A stretch of 64,000 nt of DNA, taken from Ceratothoa steindachneri. Lineage: Eukaryota > Arthropoda > Malacostraca > Isopoda > Cymothoidae. Each line of letters starts with the position of its first letter. Within the stretch, counting starts at the first letter, position 1. The notes beneath the pieces are model-generated. The model was given only the letters and a program-made list of their open reading frames with translations, was not told the origin of the DNA and searched no databases. Below, piece after piece: positions 44,620 through 54,394 of this stretch. The stretch spans positions 218,774,651 to 218,838,650 of the forward strand of contig OZ018317.1 of the NCBI GenBank assembly GCA_963969495.1, read 5' to 3'. Made by a program: the position numbers and the translations under genes.

Positions 44620-45700
44620 TTGAAAATTTAAGCATATTTATTCTAAGGAAAAAACAATTGTAGGCATTTTTAAATGCTTAGAGCGAATTCCTAATCTTGT
44701 ATTTGAAGATAAACAAAGAGACCTTTTAATATGCCATTTAAGGAGTAGACAGAGGTTTCAAAAAAGGGGTTAAAAGAATGAAGTAAAAACTAGACAAATA
44801 AATTATAGGTTTACATAGAGATGTAGGATGAGGGGGGGGATTAGTGGGCGTAATTTGATAATCAAGTGTTTATACGGATTGGATTAAGTTAAAATTTAAA
44901 AGACTGAAAGGCTTAATCCTGAATAAACAAGCCTTTGGATTTATATCTACATACATAGTGACCAGTAATATTTAATTATCTGTCGTATTGTTTCTTCATC
45001 ATGGAACATCGTAGCCAGGCTGAAGAAACATGTGTTGGCTATCTATTGCTGATGCGTGCACTTCCATAGTACACTTTGAAGATGTATATGTACGCAAATG
45101 CAATCCATACTTCACCCCCGCCAACTGATGTTTGGCCACATACACAAATAGAAAAAATAGAAAAACATTTAACAAACAGCTGGGCTTTCATCCGTCCGAT
45201 TTTAGAAACATCCTAAACTCAAAACATCCTCTTAATAAAAATTGCTGTGAGCTCTAGCAAAATAACATCAATTCCTTTCTTGACCTGAAAATTACCCGAG
45301 AAAATATTCACTTCACATCAAATTTTTACCGAAAATCAATTTTTTTCAAACCTTGAATTAATTTTGTTTAGCTTTTGTGAGTTTAAATTTTATACAACAT
45401 ATAACTTATGTTCAACGTTTACAGCTCTTCATAAGAAATTCGAATTCTTAACAAAATGCTTTGCTTACAGTGGTTACGCCAAATCGGCTTTTTAAAAATT
45501 AATTAGCTTATTTCTTAATAAACAAGACTACAGTCTGGCTCTATTACAAACCGTTAATAAATTAAAGATTCTCTTTTTCTATAACCCTCTATTTTAAGAA
45601 CGAGATTTTTTGAAGGTTTAAATAAGATTTTTTCATTTAGTTCGGTTGTCACCTAAGTAGATTTAATCTTTTTATCAAAGTTATTTCTAATAATTCCTTT
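44620..45700. other. Sequence upstream of SLC23 exon 1, nothing recognised
   Basis: AT-rich. It should hold intron and possibly an upstream exon of the transporter, but I found no convincing start exon or promoter. Confidence 0.4.
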
Positions 45701-45703
45701 ATA

Positions 45704-45935
45704 AGAAGAAGAAGAAGAAGAAGAAGAAGAACAACAACAACAACAAGAAGATGAGGAAGATGAAGATGATGATGAAGATGAAGAAGAAGAAGATAAATAA
45801 TAATAATAAGAAGATGATGAAGATTAGGATTAAGATTAAGATGAAGATGATGAAGAAGAAGAAGATGAAGATGAAGATGATGAAGACGAAGAAGATGAAG
45901 ATGAAGAAGAAGAAGAAGAGGAAGAAGAAAAGGGT
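45704..45935. repeat. (GAA/GAT)n trinucleotide repeat
   Basis: Purine-rich imperfect trinucleotide array (AAG, ATG, AAC, AAT units), with (AAC)n at about 45730. Long open frames on either strand here (Lys/Met-rich or Phe/Ile-rich) are artefacts. Confidence 0.95.
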
Positions 45936-46239
45936 GTTCAGGGTGTTAAAATAAAGAGGATTAAAAAAGGCGGTTAAGATTAGCAAATAAGGCCGTAGGC
46001 CACACCCCCGCAGGGGTGCCTGTGTAACCCAGCTCTTCCTGTTAAGGAAGAGAACAGCGGCTTGTCCTTTCCATACTTTGTTTGTCAATCAGAAAATCTT
46101 TAAATTATTGTTAAAACTGTTGACATCGGTCTGTCCTCAATTACTTTCCTGTATTGTTCTCATTAACGACTCAACACTAGGATCACTTTTTAATTCAAAG
46201 ATCGACCACTCACCAGTATTGCGATAAAAAATCATATAT

Positions 46240-46650
46240 GGTTTTCGTTATATGTGCAGTACCACTGTATCATATGTGGTGGCTACGAGGCGCACGCTTT
46301 ACTCCCGCTTCATACAACATATGGGTAGAATGAGAGAACCTGTCTTTACCTTGGTAATCCTGGCGCATCCACAATTCGAAACTACTGTGTCTCGCTTTGT
46401 GGTTCTATGGTCACATTCGAGAACTTCTAGATACTTGCGGTAAGCAACATCTCTATGGTCACATTCGAGAACTTCTAGATACTTGCGGTAAGCAACATCT
46501 CTATGGTCACATTCGAAAACTTCTATATACTTGCGGTAAGCAACATCTCAAGCCCTTATCGGCGAAAGGCGCTTACATTAAAAAACTCCAACCCTCTTTG
46601 AATCAAAACTCCTTATCCGTTCCATTCAATATAGTTGCACATTAACGAGC
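46240..46650 (+). pseudogene. Penelope-like element, GIY-YIG endonuclease end (copy 1)
   Basis: The plus strand reads CSTTVSYVVATRRTLYSRFI, then QHMGRMREPVFTLVILAHPQ. This matches the GIY-YIG core of Penelope-like elements (SYVGxTxRxLxxRixxH) with the Gly of YVG changed to Ala (YVVAT). It ends KLQPSLNQNSLSVPFNIVA, the usual C-terminal KPxLN motif. A 48-bp unit is tandemly repeated three times in the middle (46405-46548). The copy is 5'-truncated: no RT precedes it. Confidence 0.75.
46405..46548 (+). repeat. Three tandem copies of a 48-bp unit within PLE endonuclease
   Basis: The unit starts CTATGGTCACATTCGAGAAC and ends GGTAAGCAACATCT. Copies start at 46405, 46453 and 46501. Copies 1 and 2 are identical over the visible length, and copy 3 has two or three substitutions. 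48 is a multiple of three, so the reading frame is kept (HIRELLDTCGKQHLYG repeated). Confidence 0.95.
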
Positions 46651-46814
46651 ATGAAAATCTGTTAAGTAAGTTCACATTCTTTTGTAAACGAAATTGATTT
46701 GTCAATTTCATATCCCTTTCCTTCGTTGGTTTTCCTCTCCACTCTCCCAATTCATTTAACTCTTTTTAAATTTAAGCTACATGTTTCACGATTTGTTTGT
46801 ATATGTATAAGAAA

Positions 46815-46900
46815 AACTTTTTATGTACATATTTTAAACTGATGATGGAGTTGGTTATAACCTTGAAACGCTTGCAACAAATGTTACGAACAATCACGTG
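46815..46900 (+). ncRNA. Candidate hammerhead ribozyme core in PLE spacer
   Basis: CTGATGA (46839-46845) and GAAAC (46865-46869) lie 19 bases apart with a self-complementary GGTTATAACC between them, which is the layout of a hammerhead core. Penelope-like elements are known to carry hammerhead motifs in their terminal repeats, and this lies between two PLE fragments. I could not confirm stems I and III or the NUH cleavage site. Confidence 0.3.
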
Positions 46901-46934
46901 TCTCATTATTTGTTGCACAGTGCGTACAGTCGGA

Positions 46935-47841
46935 ATATATGAGCAACTACCATGACACTCCTCAACAGGCTGAACAATTTCTAAAATTTATTAATTCAAT
47001 ACATCCCAATATCAAGTATACCGTTGAATAGGAAATCAATAATGCCCTCCCATTTCTTGATATACTAATTAATAACTCTGAAAACGAGCTCACTACTTCG
47101 GTATATCGTAAACATACTTTCCCTGGGTTGGGTTTCAATTTCTTTAATGCCTGTGACAAAATCTTTAAAATGAATTTTATTAAAACACTTCTTCACCGTG
47201 CCTACCACTTATCATCTTCATATTTTAATCTTGATAAAGAATTAGACTTCCTCCGCACCTATTTCACAAACAATTCTTATCCTTAACACATTTTTGAGGC
47301 TACTCTTAAAACCTTCATGACAATATTTTCTCTCCAAAATTACCTTCATATAACGTTCCCAAGGAGATACGATATCTTTCACTCCTGGATTTAGGCCCCC
47401 TTAATCACCAATTCCGCAAACAAATAAAAAAAATCCTCAAATATCATTTTGGACAAATCAACTTTAGAATCATTTTTTCGAATAATTTAGCAATAGGTTC
47501 ACTATTTGATGTAAAGGACTTGCTCCTGTGTAGCCTGTGCAGTGGTGAAGTATATTTATTTACATGTCATCGGTGTCGTAGAGACAATTATGTGTGTAGT
47601 ACACTGCGCTCGTGCTTGTTGTCACCTTGGTATAAGTAGCAGAACCCTTACCCGCAAGGAATGCTCCCCCGTTCGGGATCATATTATCCTTTGCAAAACT
47701 GCTGCCACCATTAATGATTTTAAAATTATAGATTCTTCCAATGATGATGTAAGCCTACGAATAATTGAACACATTCATATTAAGACCCTTAGACCCTCTC
47801 TCAACAATAATGTATCCGCCTTTCCTCGCCCTGTCTTATAA
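46935..47841 (+). pseudogene. Penelope-like element, RT C-terminus plus GIY-YIG endonuclease (copy 2)
   Basis: The plus strand reads AEQFLKFINSIHPNIKYTVE, NNALPFLDILINNSENELTT and SVYRKHTFPGLGFNFFNACD. It continues LLHRAYHLSSSYFNLDKELD, the RT thumb region typical of Penelope-like elements. After frameshifts, 47542-47841 carries the endonuclease: CACCHLGISSRTLTRKECSP, VRDHIILCKTAATINDFKI and IKTLRPSLNNNVSAFPRP. The RT catalytic palm is absent (5' truncation), so the copy is inactive. It follows copy 1 in the same orientation after about 290 bp. Confidence 0.82.
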
Positions 47842-47984
47842 TAACCAACCAATTATTATACTTCACCCTTCTTCATTGTTTCTTACTCTCTATTGCTTTA
47901 GTCGTGTTTCTACAACTTGTGTGACCGATAAGATTTCAATTTGTTAAAAAAATTAAAATTATAAATTTTGTGCACTTAGCTGCT

Positions 47985-48177
47985 CATAAATTTATCCCCC
48001 CCTCCGGAGCCCTATGCTTACAATTTTTCAATCCTTGTTTAAATAATTAACTATTTATGATTTATCACTATAAAATGTAGATATGTATATGCATGTATAT
48101 TAGCTTGTCTTAGCTGAAAACGTAGCCAAAATAAAGAATGAATACTGTCATTCTTTTTTCCATTAGATTCTTACTCC

Positions 48178-48253
<76 letters not shown>

Positions 48254-48439
48254 TTATCCCCCCCTCCGGAGCCCTATGCTTACAATTTTTCAATCCTTGT
48301 TTAAATAATTAACTATTTATGATTTATCACTATAAAATGTAGATATGTATATGCATGCATATTAGCTTGTCTTAGCTCAAAACGTAGCCAAAATAAAGAA
48401 TGAATACTCTCATTCTTTTTTCCATTAGATTCTTACTCC

Positions 48440-48520
<81 letters not shown>
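47985..48520. repeat. Duplicated ~265-bp unit, each ending in a (TA)n tract
   Basis: The block starting ATTTATCCCCCCCTCCGGAG and ending TTCTTACTCCAGATATATA occurs at 47990-48250 and again at 48250-48520 with only a few differences. Each copy terminates in a long (TA)n run (48179-48250, 48442-48520). It immediately follows PLE copy 2 and contains AATAAAG near its end, so it may be the PLE 3' terminal region duplicated together with its microsatellite. Confidence 0.93.
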
Positions 48521-48522
<2 letters not shown>

Positions 48523-50298
48523 GGGTGTCCCAGAAAAAAGTTAACTGTAATTTGAATTAGTATAACTCAAAAACTATTCGAGACTTTTGGGTCCTGCAAA
48601 AAGTGTTTTATTTACCAACTATTTATCTGTCGATTCCATAAATTTCATTAAATTTCCTTTTATGATTTTGATACACTAATGGGTTTAGTGGAGGCTATCA
48701 AAAATATGTTTGCGCAAGGAAGTAAAATAATGAAACGAAGCCTAGGAAGGCTAGGCCACCGTGCACTCCCAATAGTAGCGTAGGGAGCCTAGGTAGCCTA
48801 GGTCACGGTGCGATTCTTCAAGCAAAGCCTAGACCATTTTAGAGTGTTTTTTTAGCCACGCTGTGGTATGATCTCGTCATTATTGCTTACTAAGCAAATC
48901 AAAGCGTTTCTGCGTAAAAGTTTACTTCCATAGAACCTTTTTAATCATGCAAAAGATCAACGCGTATTTGTAGTCACAAACTTTATTAAGACTGGCAGTA
49001 TTAAACAAGTACAAGATTCATTGGAACAACGTTTTCCAGCTAGGCACCCACCAAGCAAGCCCACATGTTGGAAAAATGTTCGCAAATACCAACATGAAGG
49101 AACATGCTTAAATCTAAACAAAGGTCGTATGAGAATAAAAGAAAATATCGAAAATGTTCCGAGGACACTTCTTCAAAATCCACATGTATCAGCCAGAAAG
49201 AATGGGTTGCAATTGTCAAAGTCATCATATAACTACATTATTAAACATGACCTAAAATGGCATCCCTATAAGATGCATGCAAGACACCAGCTTCTTGAAA
49301 CTGATTTTCCTCGTCGTAGACAATTTGAAGAATGGCTTCTCCATAAACCTGCTGTTTCTTGGAAAACATTGTGATTGGTGACGAGGCGGCCTTTTTCATG
49401 AATGGAAAGGTAACTAGCCATAACATTCGGCAGTATGCGCCGCTGAACCGCCCATCCCCCAGCATTCAACTTTGACACACGTATTTGGCAGCAGAAAGTG
49501 TTTCTGTGAACCGGAATATGCGAAAATGGCTACCTTGTCGGCCCATTGTTTTACGAGAATAACTTGAATGGTGCTGACTACCTGAGCATGATCCACGAAA
49601 GGATCTTCTCGGAACTCCGCCAGATTTATGTCAATTAATTCAATAGACTTTGGTGGATTCAGGACGGCGCACCAGCTCATAGACAGCTTGATGTAAGAAC
49701 AAAACTAAGAGAAACGTTTGACAACCGCATTGTCGCGCTAAATCATGCAATTGAATGGCTCCTCCGAGATCCCCTGACTTAACACCATGCAATTATTTAT
49801 TATGGGGCTATCTAACGAATAAAGTGTATTCTACTCCACCACAAAGCACCAGCCAGTTAAGCGATAGTATCACACGTGAAGTCAATAGACTTAAAAAAAA
49901 TCACAAGTTAATCCAAAAGGTTGTTCAATCAATGCGATCAAAGGCGCAACTGTGCTTGGAAAAAAATGGAAGATATGTGGAAGGAAACGGTGCTTAGAAA
50001 ATTAAAAAATGAATTTCTATTACCCATATGAAGAGGTGTTATTGTTAAAAATGGATTTAAATATATTTGTTAATATTAACTTCGAAGTTTCATTATTTTA
50101 CTTCCTTGCGCAAACATATTTTTGATAGCCTCCACTAAACCCATTAATGTATTAATATCATAAAAGGTAATTTAATGAAATTTTCAGAATCAACAGATAA
50201 ATAGTTGTTAAATTTGTTTTGCAGGACTCTAAAATCTCCAATAGGTTTTGAGTTATACAAATTCAAATTACGGTTAACTTTTTTCTGGGACACCTTGT
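48521..50298 (+). mobile_element. Tc1/mariner-superfamily element with ~200-bp TIRs
   Basis: It is inserted in (TA)n sequence. The left terminus CCGGGTGTCCCAGAAAAAAG (48521) mirrors the right terminus, whose complement starts CAAGGTGTCCCAGAAAAAAG (50298). The inverted repeats extend about 200 bp each, to the CGCAAGGAAGTAAAATAATG block (48714; 50094 inverted). The internal 1.4 kb carries one transposase gene. The total length is 1778 bp. Confidence 0.93.
48937..49996 (+). pseudogene. Tc1/mariner transposase with DD(~41) spacing, broken
   Basis: No Met remains at the N-terminus, but the frame reads AKDQRVFVVTNFIKTGSIKQ, VQDSLEQRFPARHPPSKPT (HTH) and ENVPRTLLQNPHVSARKNGL. It continues HPYKMHARHQLLETDFPRRR to a frameshift at about 49372. 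The first catalytic Asp is in VIGDEAAFFMNGKV and the second in WIQDGAPAHRQLDV. A frameshift precedes PRSPDLTPCNYLLWGYL, where the expected third Asp is Asn. Counting from the second Asp to this Asn gives about 41 intervening residues, close to DD41D families such as those called rosa or VISITOR. The C-terminus is intact (QLCLEKNGRYVEGN). It is inactive. Confidence 0.85.
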
Positions 50299-50299
50299 A

Positions 50300-50875
50300 T
50301 ATATATATAATATGCCAAAATAGCTCCAAACACATTAAGTGGACTTGTTGTGACCGTAAATAGGCAAAATGACATAAATAGCCTAGAGCTATGATTTTTT
50401 TAATCTCAATTTTTAGTGGACAAAAACCTGAAACTTGGCTAAAATTGGTTAAAAGAGCGGCGCCTTTACGTTTTGGATGTTATGTAACATTTCTAACAAC
50501 TTTTCTTTCCTGACCATTTTTACCTGCGGCGAAGCGCCAAGTCAAGGCCTCGCTTTTTTCGCAAAAGGAGTTAAGTTCAATTGTAACCATTTATAGCCAT
50601 GAAATGACCCATATGACCATGGGATATGTGTTATTCACCCTGGAGATTTCAAATCTGACATCGAATTTAGGCGCTGGGTGGCGCCATCTAGTGGCAGAAG
50701 CCTCATTTAGCCATTCAGATAAAACAAAACCTATTAGGGTCATTTTGACAAGTAGATATTTATTAAACTAATCATTGAAATTCTATACACCAAAATAGAT
50801 GAAAACCACCATTGTTACGGAATTTTTTTTTTATTTGTCTTTGACATTCAACTTATATATTTTTTACACTTTTAG
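50300..50875. other. Unassigned sequence between mariner and SINE palindrome
   Basis: No coding homology or RNA is seen. Confidence 0.35.
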
Positions 50876-50877
50876 CA

Positions 50878-50879
<2 letters not shown>

Positions 50880-50949
<70 letters not shown>
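50880..50949. repeat. (TA)n microsatellite, left tail of SINE palindrome 1
   Basis: A TA run of about 70 bp directly abutting the palindrome arm that starts at about 50948. Confidence 0.97.
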
Positions 50950-50952
<3 letters not shown>

Positions 50953-51308
50953 TGCAATAAACCACATTGAAAGAGAAAACGGAGTAAATTTTTTTTCTTA
51001 CTCTAATATTTATTACCTTTTTTCGAAAAAAATCTGTGTAGGGAAGTGATTCGAACCATGGAGACTAAGGCAGCGGGCACCGCTTTAAACACAGTTAAAA
51101 ATATGCTGTTAGTACACTACGCTACGAAGAGAACCCAAGCTTGTACTAACGGTATAGTTTTAACTGTGATCAAAGCGGTGCTCGCTGCCTCAGTCTGCCT
51201 GGTTAGAATCGCTTCTCTGCACGGATTTTTTAGAAAAAAGGTAATAAAAATATTACTGCAAGGAAAAATGATTCCGTTTTCTCTTTCAATGTGGTTTATT
51301 GCATTCAT
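50948..51308. mobile_element. Palindrome 1: two head-to-head tRNA-like SINE copies
   Basis: The left arm starts ATGAATGCAATAAACCACAT and the right arm, reverse-complemented, starts identically. The arms stay similar for about 170 bp and enclose a loop of about 20 bp near 51130. On the minus strand the left arm contains a tRNA-like core (GCGGTGCCCGCTGCCTTAGT, then GGTTCGAATCACTTCCC with a perfect B-box-like GGTTCGAATC). The right arm has the plus-strand equivalent (GCGGTGCTCGCTGCCTCAGT, GGTTAGAATCGC). The outer ends run into (TA)n tracts on both sides, as if these were SINE 3' tails. Confidence 0.8.
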
Positions 51309-51340
51309 CTTCATCATTTTCTCGCGCTACTTTGAGTTAT

Positions 51341-51341
<1 letters not shown>

Positions 51342-51425
<84 letters not shown>
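51342..51425. repeat. (TA)n microsatellite, right tail of palindrome 1
   Basis: A TA run of about 84 bp, 34 bp beyond the right arm. Confidence 0.97.
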
Positions 51426-51429
<4 letters not shown>

Positions 51430-51499
51430 TCACACCCCCTGTGATTAGGAACTCCAATTGGATCTCTGTAAACTCTATGTATATATTATACGCTTGGTG

Positions 51500-51590
51500 T
51501 GACTGCATGTATTCTTAGTATTCGACTGAGGCTGGCATGACAAACTCCATGCCGAAACTGGTCTCGAGATAATAAATACTACGCTCCTCC
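51500..51590 (+). ncRNA. Candidate hammerhead-like hairpin
   Basis: CTGAGGC is followed by a hairpin TGGCATG / CATGCC (51533-51553), then GAAAC (51554-51558) and TGGTCTCGAG. The order CTGA-stem II-GAAAC resembles a hammerhead ribozyme, but the conserved GA after CTGAN is GC here, so activity is doubtful. It lies between two (TA)n tracts. Confidence 0.22.
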
Positions 51591-51593
51591 ACA

Positions 51594-51596
<3 letters not shown>

Positions 51597-51679
<83 letters not shown>
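51597..51679. repeat. (TA)n microsatellite, left tail of palindrome 2
   Basis: TA run of about 83 bp, a short distance before the left arm of palindrome 2. Confidence 0.97.
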
Positions 51680-51682
<3 letters not shown>

Positions 51683-51699
51683 ATGTACGCGAAAGAATG

Positions 51700-51967
51700 A
51701 TGGAGTAATTTCAGCATACAGCAACAAGAAACAGGAAAAACAGGATAATTTTTTCTTCGGAAATAGTTATTTCCTAATTCGAAAATTTCCGTACTAGGGT
51801 GAGATTCGAACCAAGCAACCGCTTTGATCTTAATTAAACCGAGCCTTAGGGTGCTTTGGTCGCTGCCTCAGTGTGTTTGTCTCGAATCCCACCCTAGTAC
51901 GGAATTTTTTAATTAGGAAATAACTTTTTCCGAAGAAAAAGTTATCCTGTTTTTCTGTTTCTTGCAG
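51700..51967. mobile_element. Palindrome 2: second head-to-head tRNA-like SINE pair
   Basis: The left arm (51719 onward: CAGCAACAAGAAACAGGAAA) and the reverse-complemented right arm (ending 51967: CTGCAAGAAACAGAAAAACA) match through GGATAA(T/C)TTTTTCTTCGG and TTCCGTACTAGGGTG. They reach a tRNA-like T-arm: minus-strand GGTTCGAATCTCACCC in the left arm, plus-strand GTCTCGAATCCCACCC in the right. The flanks share GCGAAAGAATGATG as a direct repeat (about 51699 and 51986), and related sequence borders palindrome 1. It belongs to the same SINE family; only the left tail has (TA)n. Confidence 0.75.
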
Positions 51968-52029
51968 TTTAAATCTTTCATGATCGCGAAAGAATGATGA
52001 AAATGAATCCAACAAACCGCAAGAAACAG

Positions 52030-52418
52030 ATTCTTAGTATTATTTAGAAATGTATAATTTCTAACGCTTGCCATGGCTCCCTTGGAGGCCATGGCCTCCA
52101 GATTGAGACCCGTTGGTTAATTACACCGTCAGTTCAGTTTCACTTATGGACCAGATCTCCTGATCGGATAATGAAACTCCCACACGTCAGAATAAAAATC
52201 GTTCCCAATTAGGTTAGTAAGTTTGCACTGCGCATGCGCGCATACATACACACACGACTTGACAAGCGCGGATCCATACACAATAGCGCACATGTATCTC
52301 CGTCTCTCTATGATAAAATTGGTTTACGGCTGTAAAACAAAACTTCCTGGTGTAGACATTGACCTAGGCATATAAGACGAATGGACAGCACGTTGGATAC
52401 ACAAATCATTTGTCCACC
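52030..52418. other. Unassigned sequence
   Basis: Nothing recognised. Confidence 0.3.
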
Positions 52419-52420
52419 TT

Positions 52421-52455
52421 CTACAGTCGTGGCCAAAAGTTTTGAGAATAATATA
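52421..52455 (+). mobile_element. Isolated Tc1-like terminal repeat
   Basis: CTACAGTCGTGGCCAAAAGT, followed by TTTGAGAATAATA, closely resembles the terminal inverted repeat start of many animal Tc1-like transposons. No transposase or partner terminus is visible nearby, so this is a truncated or solo end. Confidence 0.5.
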
Positions 52456-52459
52456 TATT

Positions 52460-53168
52460 TTATTTTTTCATTCGATTTTAAAATTTACTTAATAGGATTA
52501 ATCCACAACGGGATAGTTTATGAACGGGATATTTTTGACTGGCTGAATATAGTAATTTAGTTTGTATGTACAAATTTACCAAGAGCAAATGGTGAAGTTT
52601 AAAAAAAATAAATATGATTATCGAATGTTTGGGAATTTTTTTTTAAAACAAAACGAATTACAAATGGTGAAGTTCAGAAAATTGATTAAAATTGATGCAG
52701 GCTGTGGTGTTTTGTTTGTTTTATCGAAGTTCTTTCTAAAATAGATTTTCCATTTTAATCTTTAGTAGTTGGAAATTAGCTACTGGCCTCTAAAAACGAG
52801 TAAAGCATAGTTAAATTATTAAAGAAAATTTCAATATAAAAAACTGCTCTAAGGATTGTTTTTAAGTATTTAAAAAGAATTATGATAAAAAAATTATGGC
52901 ATTTAGGCCGCGATGTGAAAAAAATAGACCAAGAGTAAATTATTAGAGTTGAAAAAAATAAGAGATGGAAGGATTTCGTATAATGAATGCTTTTTATGAG
53001 TTGCTTTTCAGAGTTTAAAAAAAGAGCGCTGATTTTTGGATGTTTGAATCCAGCACAAACGTCAGCGGACGCGGAGATCTGGCTACCATTGGGGAGGGTA
53101 GATCTTACACTTCCCATTACACACATAGCCACTTACAACACTTCTTTCTTTCCTCTCCCATCTTCGCA
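52460..53168. other. AT-rich sequence, unassigned
   Basis: Contains a short near-repeat (AAATGGTGAAGTT at about 52587 and 52662). Nothing coding is seen. Confidence 0.35.
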
Positions 53169-53171
53169 ACA

Positions 53172-53172
53172 C

Positions 53173-53216
<44 letters not shown>
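53172..53216. repeat. (CA)n microsatellite
   Basis: An uninterrupted CA dinucleotide run of about 44 bp. Confidence 0.97.
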
Positions 53217-53749
53217 GTTCTAAGGAATCCTGTTGACGCGGAACAGGTCCCTCGGCCCCGGGACGACGAAGGTTCCACCTGAACACTGTTTGGTGTCAAA
53301 ACACAATAATTCATGGCACCTCTTCCCAAAGAGGACCTGCCCCTGGTGCCCTCGAGCTCACATGCGATTGTCATACTAACCTTTATGTCTATTTCATTAT
53401 CTGGTCAGGGATCCGCCTGGATAAATGCAGGTTGGCGAACCACCACCACTATCACTTCCTATACCTAAGAATGATGATAAGAAAGGTTGGAACAAAATAA
53501 ATTTTAAAATATTCCATGCGATGAAGTATTTAAAGACGAGATTATTAATATTTTTTTAAAAGAAAATAAATATTACGATTAAAAAAGAGAGGACCAAAAC
53601 GAAATTATTCCCAAATATATTTTAAAGTTTTCGACTGGGAGAAGATATAGGAAAAAATCCCCAAAATATAATTCAGAAAAATTTGACACAAAAATTTGGC
53701 TCTAGGCCACAGAACGAAGGTAGGTAATTTGTCGCTTAATTCCAATACC

Positions 53750-54390
53750 AAAGTTACATTGAAATCTCGCGGAGCAAAACATCCTGGCTTGTAAATGGGG
53801 GGAAAGCAGTGGCGAAGAAATCGGCCACGTATGCGAGGTCCGAGATTCTGAAGAACAACTCAACGGATTCATTCCACTAACCGAAACTCCTTGGTAGTGA
53901 CAAAGAAATCAGTCATTTCCTAAAATGAGTACACCTTGAACGCACCAACCACAACCGTGGTGGTCTGTCAGATGGCAACAGTCTAGAAAATGATAATTAA
54001 ATGGAAAAATGATCAGTACCATTGAGGTAATGTACCACCTCCCACCTAAAATTAGAATGGGCATCCGGAGAGCAAAGGGACAGATCGAGACAGTGATGCG
54101 TAAACTCATTCACATTTAGGACACCGATCTCCAGCTCGTCGATCAGGTGATCGGTACGGACTTGAGCCCTAGGATTTAACTAGTCTTCCCAGAAGGGATG
54201 TCTACTGATCAAAACCACGTGTAGTAGAAAGCACCTCGGAAACCCTAACACAACGCGGCGGAAGTCCTCAGCGTCGATTTAGGGTGACGGTGGAATTTAC
54301 GAAGAAATAAGAAATAACACTATACCTCGCGTCCAGTTGTAGCTGCACTTCCAGCCCACCCCCATCCTGTGGTATTGTGGTCGCAAACCC
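53750..54390 (-). mobile_element. I-like LINE fragment (element G), endonuclease region
   Basis: The minus strand gives LIDELEIGVLNVNEFTHHCL, then DLSLCSPDAHSNFRWEVVHY and LNGTDHFSI. This is the C-terminal part of an AP-type endonuclease (catalytic SDH block reads TDH). The same block is found in element E (about 38300-38420) and element H (about 58200-58400). Stops are present. The mariner at 54395 abuts its upstream side. Confidence 0.68.
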
Positions 54391-54394
54391 TTTA

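Noticed and set aside
45699..46088. 129-codon Phe/Ile-rich frame and its Lys/Met-rich counterpart
   Set aside because: Translations of the (GAA/GAT)n repeat.
46405..46548. CRISPR-like regular repeats
   Set aside because: Three directly abutting 48-bp units without spacers, inside a Penelope-like endonuclease in a eukaryotic context.
51040..51210. Functional tRNA gene in palindrome 1
   Set aside because: A B-box-like element is present, but no complete cloverleaf with paired acceptor stem could be drawn; SINE origin fits better.
51314..51727. Open frames with long Tyr-Ile runs
   Set aside because: Translations of (TA)n microsatellites.
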